Positions 1-7,726 of a stretch of 64,000 nt of DNA are shown piece by piece. The DNA is from Stenotrophomonas maltophilia. GTDB lineage: Bacteria > Pseudomonadota > Gammaproteobacteria > Xanthomonadales > Xanthomonadaceae. Within the stretch, counting starts at the first letter, position 1; every line of letters starts with the position of its first letter. The notes under the pieces are model-generated. The model was not told the origin of the DNA and did not search any database. It saw only the letters and a list, made by a program, of their open reading frames with translations. Where the stretch lies: NCBI GenBank assembly GCA_002363385.1, contig DEVL01000005.1, positions 387,381 through 451,380 on the forward strand, given 5' to 3'. A program made the position numbers and the translations under genes.

Positions 1-71
1 GCCGGCTTGGAGCAGGCGGCGATGGCCAGGGTCAGGGCGAGCGGCAGCAGCAGTTTGCGGGTCACGGTCAT
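1..71 (-). CDS. Lipoprotein, N-terminal fragment cut by window edge
   Basis: Only the first 23 codons are inside the window. They encode a short basic start (MTVTRK), a hydrophobic stretch and a lipobox-like LAIAAC, so the cysteine at about residue 20 is probably lipidated after cleavage by signal peptidase II. The start codon is the ATG whose first base is 71, with a purine-rich GAGAGA about 8 bases upstream. The mature protein lies outside the window and its function cannot be told. Confidence 0.6.
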   Translation of the reverse strand, partial: MTVTRKLLLPLALTLAIAACSKP

Positions 72-156
72 GTCAGGTCTCTCTCGTTTCGAAGGGAAAA
101 GAAGCAAAGCTCACGCAGCCCATCCGCACGGACGGGCCACGATCCGGCGGTAACAC

Positions 157-747
157 TTATGCGATGCGGGCGGCTTCGTCGAAGGACAGGCGAGGCAGCC
201 GCGGGAACAGGCCCGAGGCGTCACCGTACCCCAGGTTGACGAGGAAATTCGACTTGATCGCGGTGCCCTTGAAGAAGGCTTCGTCGACCTTGGCGTTGTC
301 GAAGCCGGACATCGGGCCGGCATCCAGACCCAGCGCGCGGGCGGCCAGGATCAGGTAGGCGCCCTGCAGGCTGCCATTGCGGAATGCGCCTTCGGTACGG
401 CCTTCACGCGGGCCGTCGAACCACGCCTTGGCGTCGGTGTGCGGGAACAGGAACGGCAGCTTCTCGTGGAAGTCTTCGTCGAAGGCGACGATCACCGTGA
501 CGGGGGCGGCCAGGGTCTTGTCGTGGTTGCCTTCGGACAGGGCCGGGGCGAGCTTGGCCTTGGCTTCCGGGGATTTCACGAACACGAAGCGCGCCGGGCT
601 GCCGTTGGCGGCGGTCGGCCCCCACTTCAGCAGCTCGTACAGCGCCTGCAGCTGGCTGTCTTCCACCGGCTTATCAAGGAAGGCGTTCTGGGTGCGGGCG
701 GTACGGAACAACTGATCAAGCGCAGCATCGTCAAGGACGTGGGACAT
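157..747 (-). CDS. Nitroreductase family protein, RutE-like malonic semialdehyde reductase
   Basis: This is a 196-residue single-domain nitroreductase fold protein that should bind FMN and use NAD(P)H. Length and sequence fit the RutE/HadB branch, annotated as malonic semialdehyde (3-oxopropionate) reductase. The N-terminal segment RTARTQNAF, the FMN-region sequence WGPTAANGSPARF (about residues 42-54) and the C-terminal NLGYGD are typical of the branch. No other rut pyrimidine-degradation gene is nearby, so the physiological substrate is uncertain; a general quinone or nitro-compound reductase is the alternative. It stands alone, downstream on the minus strand from nothing and divergent from the ELM1-family gene at 877. 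Confidence 0.85.
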   Translation of the reverse strand: MSHVLDDAALDQLFRTARTQNAFLDKPVEDSQLQALYELLKWGPTAANGSPARFVFVKSPEAKAKLAPALSEGNHDKTLAAPVTVIVAFDEDFHEKLPFLFPHTDAKAWFDGPREGRTEGAFRNGSLQGAYLILAARALGLDAGPMSGFDNAKVDEAFFKGTAIKSNFLVNLGYGDASGLFPRLPRLSFDEAARIA

Positions 748-876
748 GAAGCCTCCGGAAATAAGGGGAATCGTTCGCGCATCGGCTACCGTGGCAGGGC
801 GACCGCGCGAACGGCGAAGGCTGGCAGTGTAGAGTGTCGCGACAGTTGCAACACCCAGCCTGACTGAAACGAATTA

Positions 877-1848
877 ATGCCATACGTGAAACGATGGAGT
901 CCACCCTGGACGATCACTGACGGCCGTGCCGGCAATGTGCGGCAGGCGGTGGCCCTGGCCACGGCAGTGAAGCTGGGGGCGCATCGCCCGCTGGTGCTTA
1001 CCCCGCGCGCGCCCTGGCGTTGGCTGGCACCGCGGTGGTTACCGGGTACGGCCAACGGCTACGGCGAGGCCTTCGCCACGCTTGCCGCCGAGGTACCCGA
1101 GCTGGCCATTGGCTGTGGCCGTCAGGCGGCCGGTGCGCTGCGCGAACTGCGCCGCCGTGGCACCAAGGTGGTCCAGATCCTCGACCCTCGCCTCAACCCG
1201 CGCCACTGGGACCTTCTGGTGGTGCCTGAGCATGACCGGCTGCGCGGCAGCAACGTGCTCACCCTGCTCGGCAGTCTCAATCCGGTCAACGATGACTGGC
1301 TGGCCTGCGGACGTGCCGCCTTTGCAGCGTTCAGCGCTCTGCCCGGCCCGCGCACCGCGCTGTTGGTCGGTGGGCCGACCCCGCACGCACCGTGGCACGA
1401 ACCGGACATGGTGCAGGTGTTCCAGCAGCTCGCCTCACAACTACGCGCAGAGGGAGGCAGCCTGTTGGCCACCACCTCGCGACGCACGCCACCAGCCTTG
1501 GTCGGAGCGTTGCGCAGTGCGTTCGCCGATGTGCCGAATGTGATCTGGGGCGATGGCGGCGACGGCGTGAATCCCTATGCCGGGCTGCTGGGGTGGGCCA
1601 ACCGTGTGGTGGTCTCGCCGGATTCGGTGAACCTGCTCTCTGAAGCGTGTGCCACGCGCATGCCGGTCGCCGTGGCCCTGGCCGACCAGGCGCAGGGGCG
1701 GCTGGCGCACTTCCAGCACGCGCTGCGCGAACGGGGCCGGTTGCAGCCGCGTTGGCTGGATTGGCAGACGCAGGGCCGCATCGAGCCGCTGCGCGAGACA
1801 ACGCGCGTTGCCGATGAAGTACGGGCGCGGTTGGGGATTCAGGCCTGA
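877..1848 (+). CDS. ELM1/GtrOC1-family putative nucleoside-diphosphate-sugar processing protein
   Basis: The 323-residue product matches the bacterial family named after plant mitochondrial fission factor ELM1 (DUF1022-type). It opens with WTITDGRAGNVRQAVALA and has the family's central region with ILDPRLNPRHWDLLVVPEHD (about residues 107-126) and a C-terminal SPDSVNLLSEACATRMPVA (about 248-266). The fold resembles GT-B glycosyltransferases. Bacterial members are often next to envelope polysaccharide genes, but no such genes are visible here. No signal peptide is seen, so it is probably cytoplasmic or peripheral at the inner membrane. Function is not established. Confidence 0.8.
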   Translation: MPYVKRWSPPWTITDGRAGNVRQAVALATAVKLGAHRPLVLTPRAPWRWLAPRWLPGTANGYGEAFATLAAEVPELAIGCGRQAAGALRELRRRGTKVVQILDPRLNPRHWDLLVVPEHDRLRGSNVLTLLGSLNPVNDDWLACGRAAFAAFSALPGPRTALLVGGPTPHAPWHEPDMVQVFQQLASQLRAEGGSLLATTSRRTPPALVGALRSAFADVPNVIWGDGGDGVNPYAGLLGWANRVVVSPDSVNLLSEACATRMPVAVALADQAQGRLAHFQHALRERGRLQPRWLDWQTQGRIEPLRETTRVADEVRARLGIQA

Positions 1849-1905
1849 CGCTGTCACACAGCGCTATGATGCGGCCGCGGCCGGTGCCGCCGGAGACTGT
1901 GTGAC

Positions 1906-2769
1906 ATGGATGTACCTTTCGCTGCCCAGATCAAACGCCTGCGCCCGCTTTTGCTGTGTGGCGCCCTGCTTGGCGCTGCGCTGACCGCGCAGGCCGAACC
2001 GCAGTGCGAGGAGCGTCATCCCACCCCGCAATCGTTGGCGGCGATGTTCGATGTGGCATTGACCGCCGGGGAAACACTCGACGCGCTGGACGGCGTGGAC
2101 GTGGTGATCATCGCCCGCGGTGGCCAGGACCTCAGCAAGTACGGTCTGCGCCATAGCCACCTGGCCTTCCTGTTGCGTGAGGCCGATGGAAACTGGCGCG
2201 CGGTGCACCTGCTCAACCACTGCAAATCACCGCAGTCCGAGCTGTTCCGGGAAGGACTGAGTACCTTCATCGGCGAAAGTGGGAGCCATACCGATCTGCG
2301 CATCGGGGTGCCGACGCCGACGGTTCGCAAGGCATTGATCGCGATGCTCACCCCGCCTGCCATCCAGGCGCGTGCACTGCATGAGCCACGCTACAGCGTG
2401 GTTGCCTACCCGTTCCGCGACGAGTACCAGAATTCCAATCAGTGGGTGCTTGAGGTGCTGGCCGCTGCACTGGCGCATGAGGACGACGGGACATTGCTGA
2501 TCAAGCGGGCACAGGCGCAGGCCTGGCTGAAGGCGCGCGACTATCGCCCCAGCACGTTGCATATCGGTGTGGCCAAGCGGCTGGGCGCGCGCTTCTTCGT
2601 GCCAAATGCTGCGGTGACCGATCATCCAGCCAGCGAACGTATCTCGGGCAATTACTCGGTGGTGACCGTCGAGTCCGTGTTTGATTTCCTTGCACAGCGT
2701 CACGCGCTGCAGCAGGAGCTCACCGTGGCCCACGTGCCGGTGGACGGCGCCGCGGCGCCGAAACCATGA
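1906..2769 (+). CDS. DUF2145 family exported protein
   Basis: This 287-residue protein has a cleavable signal peptide (hydrophobic LLLCGALLGAALTA followed by AQA-E near residue 32). The start at 1906 is supported by a GGAG about 10 bases upstream. The sequence matches the DUF2145 family, common in xanthomonads and pseudomonads without known function. The segment LRHSHLAFLL followed by VHLLNHC (about residues 82-108) pairs histidines with a cysteine, which hints at a papain-like (NlpC/P60-related) fold; this is inference only. Its stop overlaps an ATG of the next reading frame, and two paralogous exported proteins follow closely, so the three probably form one operon. Confidence 0.8.
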   Translation: MDVPFAAQIKRLRPLLLCGALLGAALTAQAEPQCEERHPTPQSLAAMFDVALTAGETLDALDGVDVVIIARGGQDLSKYGLRHSHLAFLLREADGNWRAVHLLNHCKSPQSELFREGLSTFIGESGSHTDLRIGVPTPTVRKALIAMLTPPAIQARALHEPRYSVVAYPFRDEYQNSNQWVLEVLAAALAHEDDGTLLIKRAQAQAWLKARDYRPSTLHIGVAKRLGARFFVPNAAVTDHPASERISGNYSVVTVESVFDFLAQRHALQQELTVAHVPVDGAAAPKP

Positions 2770-2804
2770 GCGCATCATCCCCTTCCCTCTCCAGGACCTG
2801 CGTC

Positions 2805-3308
2805 ATGACGAAATCCCTTCTCTGTGCGGGCCTGCTCGCTGTGTCTGCGCTTACCGGGCTCCCTGCATCGGCCGGCAATCTCAACGGCAATCAGGCCTCG
2901 GGCGTGAGCGCGGTGATCAGCGTCTACACCGTCTCGTTCATTGCAGCCTCACCAGTGTTGCTGGTGGCCAAGGGGTCGCAGAGCGTCCGCGAAGGTTCCA
3001 AGCGCACCAAGCCTGATACCGGCAAGGCCGAACCGCTGCCACCGATGGCCGTGCAGCAGATCGATCGCCAGCCCGACGGGGGTTTCCACGTTGCGCTGCA
3101 GCGGCCTGACGCCCCCGATGCGACCGCGCTGATCGACTGGCCGGCACGCGCGGACAATCCGGCCGCGACGCTCAAGGTGGGCGACGTGCTGCATTTCGAG
3201 CCGACCGACGTCGGTGCGGGTTGGACCGTCACGGCCGCTGACGGTGCGGCGTTGGCCTTCCTGCCGACGCCGGACGCGGCCGCCGGGCACTCCAGCGAGC
3301 GCTGGTAA
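2805..3308 (+). CDS. Exported protein of unknown function, first of two tandem paralogs
   Basis: The reading frame opens at 2766, overlapping the upstream stop codon, but the ATG at 2805 is preferred. It is preceded by AGGA and starts directly with a good signal peptide (MTKSLLCAGLLAVSALTGLPASA). The 167-residue product has a second hydrophobic stretch (VISVYTVSFIAASPVLLVA, about residues 38-56) and a C-terminal domain with GGFHVAL, VGDVLHFEP, GAGWTVTAADGAALAFLP and a terminal SERW. The same C-terminal pattern recurs in the next gene, so the pair arose by duplication. I do not recognise a known family. Together with DUF2145 it is probably an envelope protein. Confidence 0.7.
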   Translation: MTKSLLCAGLLAVSALTGLPASAGNLNGNQASGVSAVISVYTVSFIAASPVLLVAKGSQSVREGSKRTKPDTGKAEPLPPMAVQQIDRQPDGGFHVALQRPDAPDATALIDWPARADNPAATLKVGDVLHFEPTDVGAGWTVTAADGAALAFLPTPDAAAGHSSERW

Positions 3309-3350
3309 GCGCCCGTAGCCTTCTCCCCTTTCTGTGAACGGAGTGATCAG

Positions 3351-3875
3351 ATGAAACAGCTCTCACCGCGCGTCATCGCACCGGCACTGGTCGTGGCACT
3401 GTTCGCCGCCAGCCTGCCGGCCCAGGCGCAGTATTCCGTCTACCGCCACCCGGTCGCCAGTAGCGTGGCCGTGACTTCGGTGGTGAGTCTGGTTGTCGTC
3501 ACCGCGCCGATCTGGCTGACCTCGGCCGGGATCGGCAAGCTGCACGACGGATCGGTCCAACGCAGCCGGGCGCGCGTCGCCCGCGCGGAAAAGGCCGGCC
3601 CGCTGCCGCCGCTGACCGTGGAGCGGATCGAGCCCCAGGCCGATGGCGGCTTCCAGGTGGCGCTGAAAAACCCCGACGCACCAGACGACCTGGCACTACT
3701 GCAGTGGCCGGCCCGCAGCGACACGTCCGCGCCCGCGGTGGCAGTCGGCGATGTGCTGGCCTTCGAGCCGACGCCGGCCGGTGCCGGCTGGACCGTGACT
3801 GCGGTCGACGGCGCGGCCTTGGCCTTCCTGCCGACCACCGACGCTGCCGCCAGCAACCTGAGCGAACGCTGGTAG
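3351..3875 (+). CDS. Exported protein of unknown function, second of two tandem paralogs
   Basis: The 174-residue product begins with a signal peptide ending near AQAQ (residue 27), then has a hydrophobic segment (VAVTSVVSLVVVTAPIWLTS, about 38-57) that could be a membrane anchor. Its last 90 residues align closely with the preceding gene: PLPPLTVERIE, GGFQVALKNPDAPD, VGDVLAFEP, GAGWTVTAVDGAALAFLP and the terminal SERW are shared or nearly so. Start at 3351 follows an ACGGAGTGATC ribosome-binding region. Spacing of 42 bases from the paralog suggests co-transcription with it and the DUF2145 gene. Confidence 0.72.
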   Translation: MKQLSPRVIAPALVVALFAASLPAQAQYSVYRHPVASSVAVTSVVSLVVVTAPIWLTSAGIGKLHDGSVQRSRARVARAEKAGPLPPLTVERIEPQADGGFQVALKNPDAPDDLALLQWPARSDTSAPAVAVGDVLAFEPTPAGAGWTVTAVDGAALAFLPTTDAAASNLSERW

Positions 3876-3951
3876 GCAAACCGGCCCGGGCTGGCCCTGG
3901 GGTGGCCAAGCCCGGATAATCCGCCGCTTCCCCCAACGTCCCCGGCTCGCC

Positions 3952-4506
3952 ATGTCCGCGCGTCCTGCCATTGCCTTTGCCCCGTTGACCCCGCGCTCGC
4001 TGCTGCTGGCGGTGCTGGCCATGGGCGCGGTGGTGCTGGGCTCGAACGTGCTGGTGCAGTACCCGATCAACGATTGGCTGACCTGGGGCGCTTTCAGCTA
4101 TCCAGTGGCGTTCCTGGTGAGCAACCTGATCAATCGCCGCTTCGGGCCGCAGGCCGCGCGCAAGGTGGCCTGGGCGGGCTTTGCGCTGGCGGTACTGCTG
4201 TCGATCTGGATCGCCACGCCGCGGATCGCAGTGGCCTCGTGCCTGGCCTTCATCGCCGCGCAGCTGCTGGACATCACCGTGTTCGACCGGCTGCGCCGTG
4301 GGCACTGGTGGCGCGCGCCGATGGTGGCGACCACCTGCAGCGCAACGCTGGATACGACGATTTTCTGGAGCATCGCCTTCGCCGGTTCCAGCCTGCCGTG
4401 GGTGAGCTGGGCGCTGGGCGATCTGGCGGTGAAGTTGATGATCGGCGTGTTCCTGCTGGCGCCGTTCCGCGCGTTGCTGTGGAAGATGGCACCGCGCCCG
4501 GTGTGA
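3952..4506 (+). CDS. VUT/YhhQ family transporter, putative queuosine precursor uptake
   Basis: This is a 184-residue integral membrane protein with about five to six hydrophobic segments. Family signatures are visible: NVLVQYPIN early on, TWGAFSYPVAFLVSNLINRRFG (about residues 43-64) and ATLDTTIFW (about 131-139). Escherichia coli YhhQ imports 7-cyano-7-deazaguanine, a queuosine precursor, across the inner membrane, and this protein probably does the same. It lies convergent with glnE, 66 bases away. No PreQ1 riboswitch is evident in the 76 bases before the start. Confidence 0.85.
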   Translation: MSARPAIAFAPLTPRSLLLAVLAMGAVVLGSNVLVQYPINDWLTWGAFSYPVAFLVSNLINRRFGPQAARKVAWAGFALAVLLSIWIATPRIAVASCLAFIAAQLLDITVFDRLRRGHWWRAPMVATTCSATLDTTIFWSIAFAGSSLPWVSWALGDLAVKLMIGVFLLAPFRALLWKMAPRPV

Positions 4507-4572
4507 CACTGGGCGCCGATCGTCCACTACCGGTGCCAGAGCACCGCGAGGCCATGCCCGGACAAACCGCCG

Positions 4573-7413
4573 TCAGCTCACAACGTCGATCCGCACCTGG
4601 AACGGCAACCCCGCCGCATCGCTTGCCGCGGTGATCATCGCGCGTGCCGCTTCCAATGCCGGTGTCGGTGGCGCCAGGCGCGGGCGGCGGTCCAGCGTGC
4701 AGGCCAGGCCCACATCCAGCAGCGCCGCATGCGCCTCGTGCAGGCCATCGCGGGTGCCGCCGGGCAGCCAGGCGATGTCGGCCAGTGCATCGATCAGGCT
4801 GGGGGTATCGCGCGGCAGCACCACCTGCGGGTGCGTAACGGCGCTGTCGAGCACGCCGGTCTGCAGCAGGAATTCGAGATCGACAATGCCACCGGCGCCC
4901 TGCTTGAGATCAAGCCGTGCGGCATCGCTGCGGTCCAGTTCGGCACGCATGCGCGCCCGCATCTTGAGCACGTCGGTGTAGAGCACCGCGTTGTCGCGCG
5001 GGCGCGCCAGCGTCTGCGCGCGCACACGTTCGAAGTCGGCCAACAGCGAGTCATCGCCGGCAATGGCGCGGGCACGCACCAGTGCCTGATGCTCCCAGGT
5101 CCAGGCGCGTTCGCGCTGGTATTCGGTGTAGCTGGCCAGTGAGGACACCAGCGCGCCTTTGCCGCCATCGGGGCGCAGCCGCACGTCGATGTCGTACAGG
5201 CGGCCGGCGGCGGTGACCGCGCCGAGCATCGCCATCACCTTCTGCGCCAGGCGCGCGTACCAACGGCCGGGATCCAGCGGGCGTGGGCCGTCGCTGCTGT
5301 CCTGATCGGCCGGGTGATCGTGCAGGAAGACCAGATCCAGGTCCGAGCCGAAGCCCAGCTCCAGTCCGCCCAGGCTGCCGTAGCCGATGATCGCGAAACG
5401 CCCGCCGGGAATGCCGCCGTGCTGGCGCTGCATGTCGGCCTGCACCAGCGCGAGCACCGTGACCACCACCGCCTGCGCAAGCTCGGCCAGTTGACGGGTG
5501 GTATCGACCGCGCGCTGACGGCCATCCAGCGTGGCCATCGCCATGCGGAAGCTCAATGCCAGACGGGTCTCGTTGAGCAGTCGCAGCGCGGCCTCGGGAT
5601 CATCGATCGTCAGCGCGACAGCGCACTCGGCCTGCATGCCCGCCGCATCCGGCATTGGGCCGGAGACGCGCACATCGAGCAGCTCGTCGAGCAGCAGCGG
5701 ATACGCCGCCAGGCGCTCGGCCAGCAGCGCGCTGCGTGCAAGCACGTCGACCAGGCGCGCCAATGCGCTGGGTTGTTCATCGAGCAGGGCCAGATAGCTG
5801 GTCCGGCGCAGGATCGCCTGCAGCAGACCGAGGACGCGCTTGAGCGCGGCATCCGGCTGCGGTGAGCGGGTGGCGGCGTGCAGCAGCGCCGGCAGCACGC
5901 GGTCCAGGCGCGCACGCGCGGCATCGGACAGCGACTTCACGCCGGAGCTCTGCGCGAAATCACGCAGCGATTGATCGGCGCTGCCGGCATCGAAGAAGCC
6001 GGCTTCGGCCAGCACCTCGGCACTGCCGTTGTCGGGCAGCCCACGCCAGTAGCTGGCCAGCGCATCCGGCGCGGCCTGGCCACGGCGCGGCGCGAGCAGC
6101 GCGGCGAACTCGGTGCTGACGCGCTCGCGCTGCACATCCAGCGCGGCAACCAGCGCGTCCCAATCCTCGTAACCGAGTCCGCTGGCGATGCGCAGGCGGT
6201 CAGTGGTGTCGGTGGGCAACGCATGCGTCTGTGCGTCGCGCAGCATCTGCAGGCGGTTTTCCAAGCGACGCAGGAACCCGTAGGCATGCAGCAGGTCGGC
6301 GCCGTCCTGCTCGGCCATCTGGCCGGAGGCGACCAGCGCCGGCAGCGCGTGCAGCAGACGACGCTCGCGCAGTGGGGCTTCGCGGCCGCCGCGGATCAGC
6401 TGCAGGGCCTGCGCGAGGAATTCGATTTCGCGGATGCCGCCGGGGCCGCGCTTGATGTCATCGTGCATCTCGCGGCGCGACACTTCGGCGGTGATCGCGG
6501 CCTTCATCTCGCGCAGCCCATCGAGCGCGGTGAAATCCAGATAGCGGCGGTAGACGAACGGGCGCAGGGTCTGCAGCCACGCTTCGCCCGCCGCGATATC
6601 ACCGGCGACGGCGCGCGCCTTGAGCCAGGCATAGCGCTCCCAGTCGCGGCCTTCGCGCTGGAAGTACTGGTCCATGCCGGCGAACGACAGTGCCACGCGG
6701 CCGGCATTGCCGAAGGGACGCAGGCGCAGATCGACGCGGTGGCTGAAGCCATCCACGGTGGTGTCATCGAGCAACCGCGCGAGGCGCTGGCCAAGGCGTG
6801 CGAAGTATTCCTCAGCAGCGAGCGGGCGCGCGCCATCGGATTCGCCGCCTTGGGGGTAGGCGTAGACCAGATCCACGTCCGAACTGAAATTGAGTTCACC
6901 ACCGCCCAATTTGCCCAGCCCGAACACGACCAGCTGCTGCGCGCTGCCGTCGGCGGCGCGGACCACGCCATGGCGGCCGGTAAATTCCTGCTCCAGCGCG
7001 GAGAGAGCCAACTGCAGGCACTCCTCCGCCAAGCGGGTGGCACCGGCAAGCGTGGCCGGCACGTCATCCTGCCCGGTCAGGTCGCGCCAGATCAGGCGGG
7101 TGGAGGCGGCGGTGCGGTAGCGGCGCAGGCGCTGCTGCCATTCGCTGGGCTGCAGCGGATCCAGTTCCGGCAGGGGCAGCGGGGGGCAGCCGTCCTGGGT
7201 GAGATGCGACAACAGCGCCGGCTGGCGGCACAGGGTGTCGATGGCGAAGTCGCTGGTGACGGCCAGCGCGCGCAGGGTGTCGAGGACCGGCGCCGGGGGC
7301 GGCCAATGACCGCCATCGCCCAGCGACAGGGCCAGGCGCGCCAAGGCGCGATCAACCAGGGGAACAAGGGCGTCGGGGACGCGCGCGGGCGCGGCAAGGT
7401 CGGAAATCGGCAT
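4573..7413 (-). CDS. glnE: Bifunctional glutamine synthetase adenylyltransferase/deadenylase
   Basis: GlnE controls glutamine synthetase by adding AMP to, or removing it from, each GlnA subunit in response to PII signals. The product is about 946 residues, normal for the family. It carries two nucleotidyltransferase modules: the deadenylase site GLGKLGGGELNFSSDVD (about residue 165 on) and the adenylylase site GYGSLGGLELGFGSDLDLV (about residue 670 on), each followed by a helical domain. The frame extends upstream to a GTG at 7452, but the ATG at 7413 (MPISDL) fits the family start better; neither has a clear ribosome-binding site. The gene stands alone, with a minus-strand terminator 70 bases upstream of it. 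Confidence 0.95.
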   Translation of the reverse strand: MPISDLAAPARVPDALVPLVDRALARLALSLGDGGHWPPPAPVLDTLRALAVTSDFAIDTLCRQPALLSHLTQDGCPPLPLPELDPLQPSEWQQRLRRYRTAASTRLIWRDLTGQDDVPATLAGATRLAEECLQLALSALEQEFTGRHGVVRAADGSAQQLVVFGLGKLGGGELNFSSDVDLVYAYPQGGESDGARPLAAEEYFARLGQRLARLLDDTTVDGFSHRVDLRLRPFGNAGRVALSFAGMDQYFQREGRDWERYAWLKARAVAGDIAAGEAWLQTLRPFVYRRYLDFTALDGLREMKAAITAEVSRREMHDDIKRGPGGIREIEFLAQALQLIRGGREAPLRERRLLHALPALVASGQMAEQDGADLLHAYGFLRRLENRLQMLRDAQTHALPTDTTDRLRIASGLGYEDWDALVAALDVQRERVSTEFAALLAPRRGQAAPDALASYWRGLPDNGSAEVLAEAGFFDAGSADQSLRDFAQSSGVKSLSDAARARLDRVLPALLHAATRSPQPDAALKRVLGLLQAILRRTSYLALLDEQPSALARLVDVLARSALLAERLAAYPLLLDELLDVRVSGPMPDAAGMQAECAVALTIDDPEAALRLLNETRLALSFRMAMATLDGRQRAVDTTRQLAELAQAVVVTVLALVQADMQRQHGGIPGGRFAIIGYGSLGGLELGFGSDLDLVFLHDHPADQDSSDGPRPLDPGRWYARLAQKVMAMLGAVTAAGRLYDIDVRLRPDGGKGALVSSLASYTEYQRERAWTWEHQALVRARAIAGDDSLLADFERVRAQTLARPRDNAVLYTDVLKMRARMRAELDRSDAARLDLKQGAGGIVDLEFLLQTGVLDSAVTHPQVVLPRDTPSLIDALADIAWLPGGTRDGLHEAHAALLDVGLACTLDRRPRLAPPTPALEAARAMITAASDAAGLPFQVRIDVVS

Positions 7414-7484
7414 GGGGGGATTATGCCCGGCGCGGGTCGCCCCGCAGCGCACGCCGCGTGTTCACCGGAGGCGAGACATAAAAA

Positions 7485-7514
7485 AGCCCGCTTGCAGCGA
7501 ACTGCCAGCGGGCT
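7485..7514 (-). terminator. Intrinsic terminator (minus strand), orphan
   Basis: AGCCCGCT at 7485-7492 pairs with AGCGGGCT at 7507-7514, with an inner GCAG/CTGC pairing. On the minus strand the hairpin is followed by six T residues, on the plus strand it is not. It lies upstream of glnE with no protein gene before it on that strand. Confidence 0.75.
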
Positions 7515-7640
7515 CTGCTCCCTCCCCCACGTCGGGATGCAGGTCGATCTTCTAGGGTCGGCGACGAACTTGCACGCTGCACTGCAAAACAATACTTGCG
7601 GGTACAGAAGAAGGCCGAATACCTGAACAGGGAGGCAGTG
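7515..7640 (-). ncRNA. Candidate small RNA ending at the orphan terminator
   Basis: Inferred only from the strong minus-strand terminator at 7485-7514 and the absence of a protein gene feeding it. A weak promoter-like TATTGT is present on the minus strand near 7592. The boundaries are approximate, and the 5' end could also lie inside the CoA transferase gene. I do not recognise a known RNA family. Confidence 0.3.
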
Positions 7641-7726
7641 GTGTGAAAACGCCATCCCACCAAGGTAGAACCCCTGCGCCTGCGTGGATCGCCGATAATG
7701 GGGATCCCCCCAGAAACGTTGTCGTC

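Larger units (their letters stand above)
7414..7726. other. Intergenic region with orphan minus-strand terminator
   Basis: This gap of 313 bases separates glnE (minus) from the CoA transferase (plus), which diverge. It holds a minus-strand intrinsic terminator at 7485-7514 that no annotated gene feeds into, and a minus-strand stretch upstream of it (about 7515-7640) that may be a small RNA. No convincing protein-coding frame is present. Confidence 0.6.

Noticed and set aside
5878..7626. A 582-codon open frame on the plus strand over glnE
   Set aside because: It is antisense to a clear glnE in a GC-rich genome and has no recognisable protein features.
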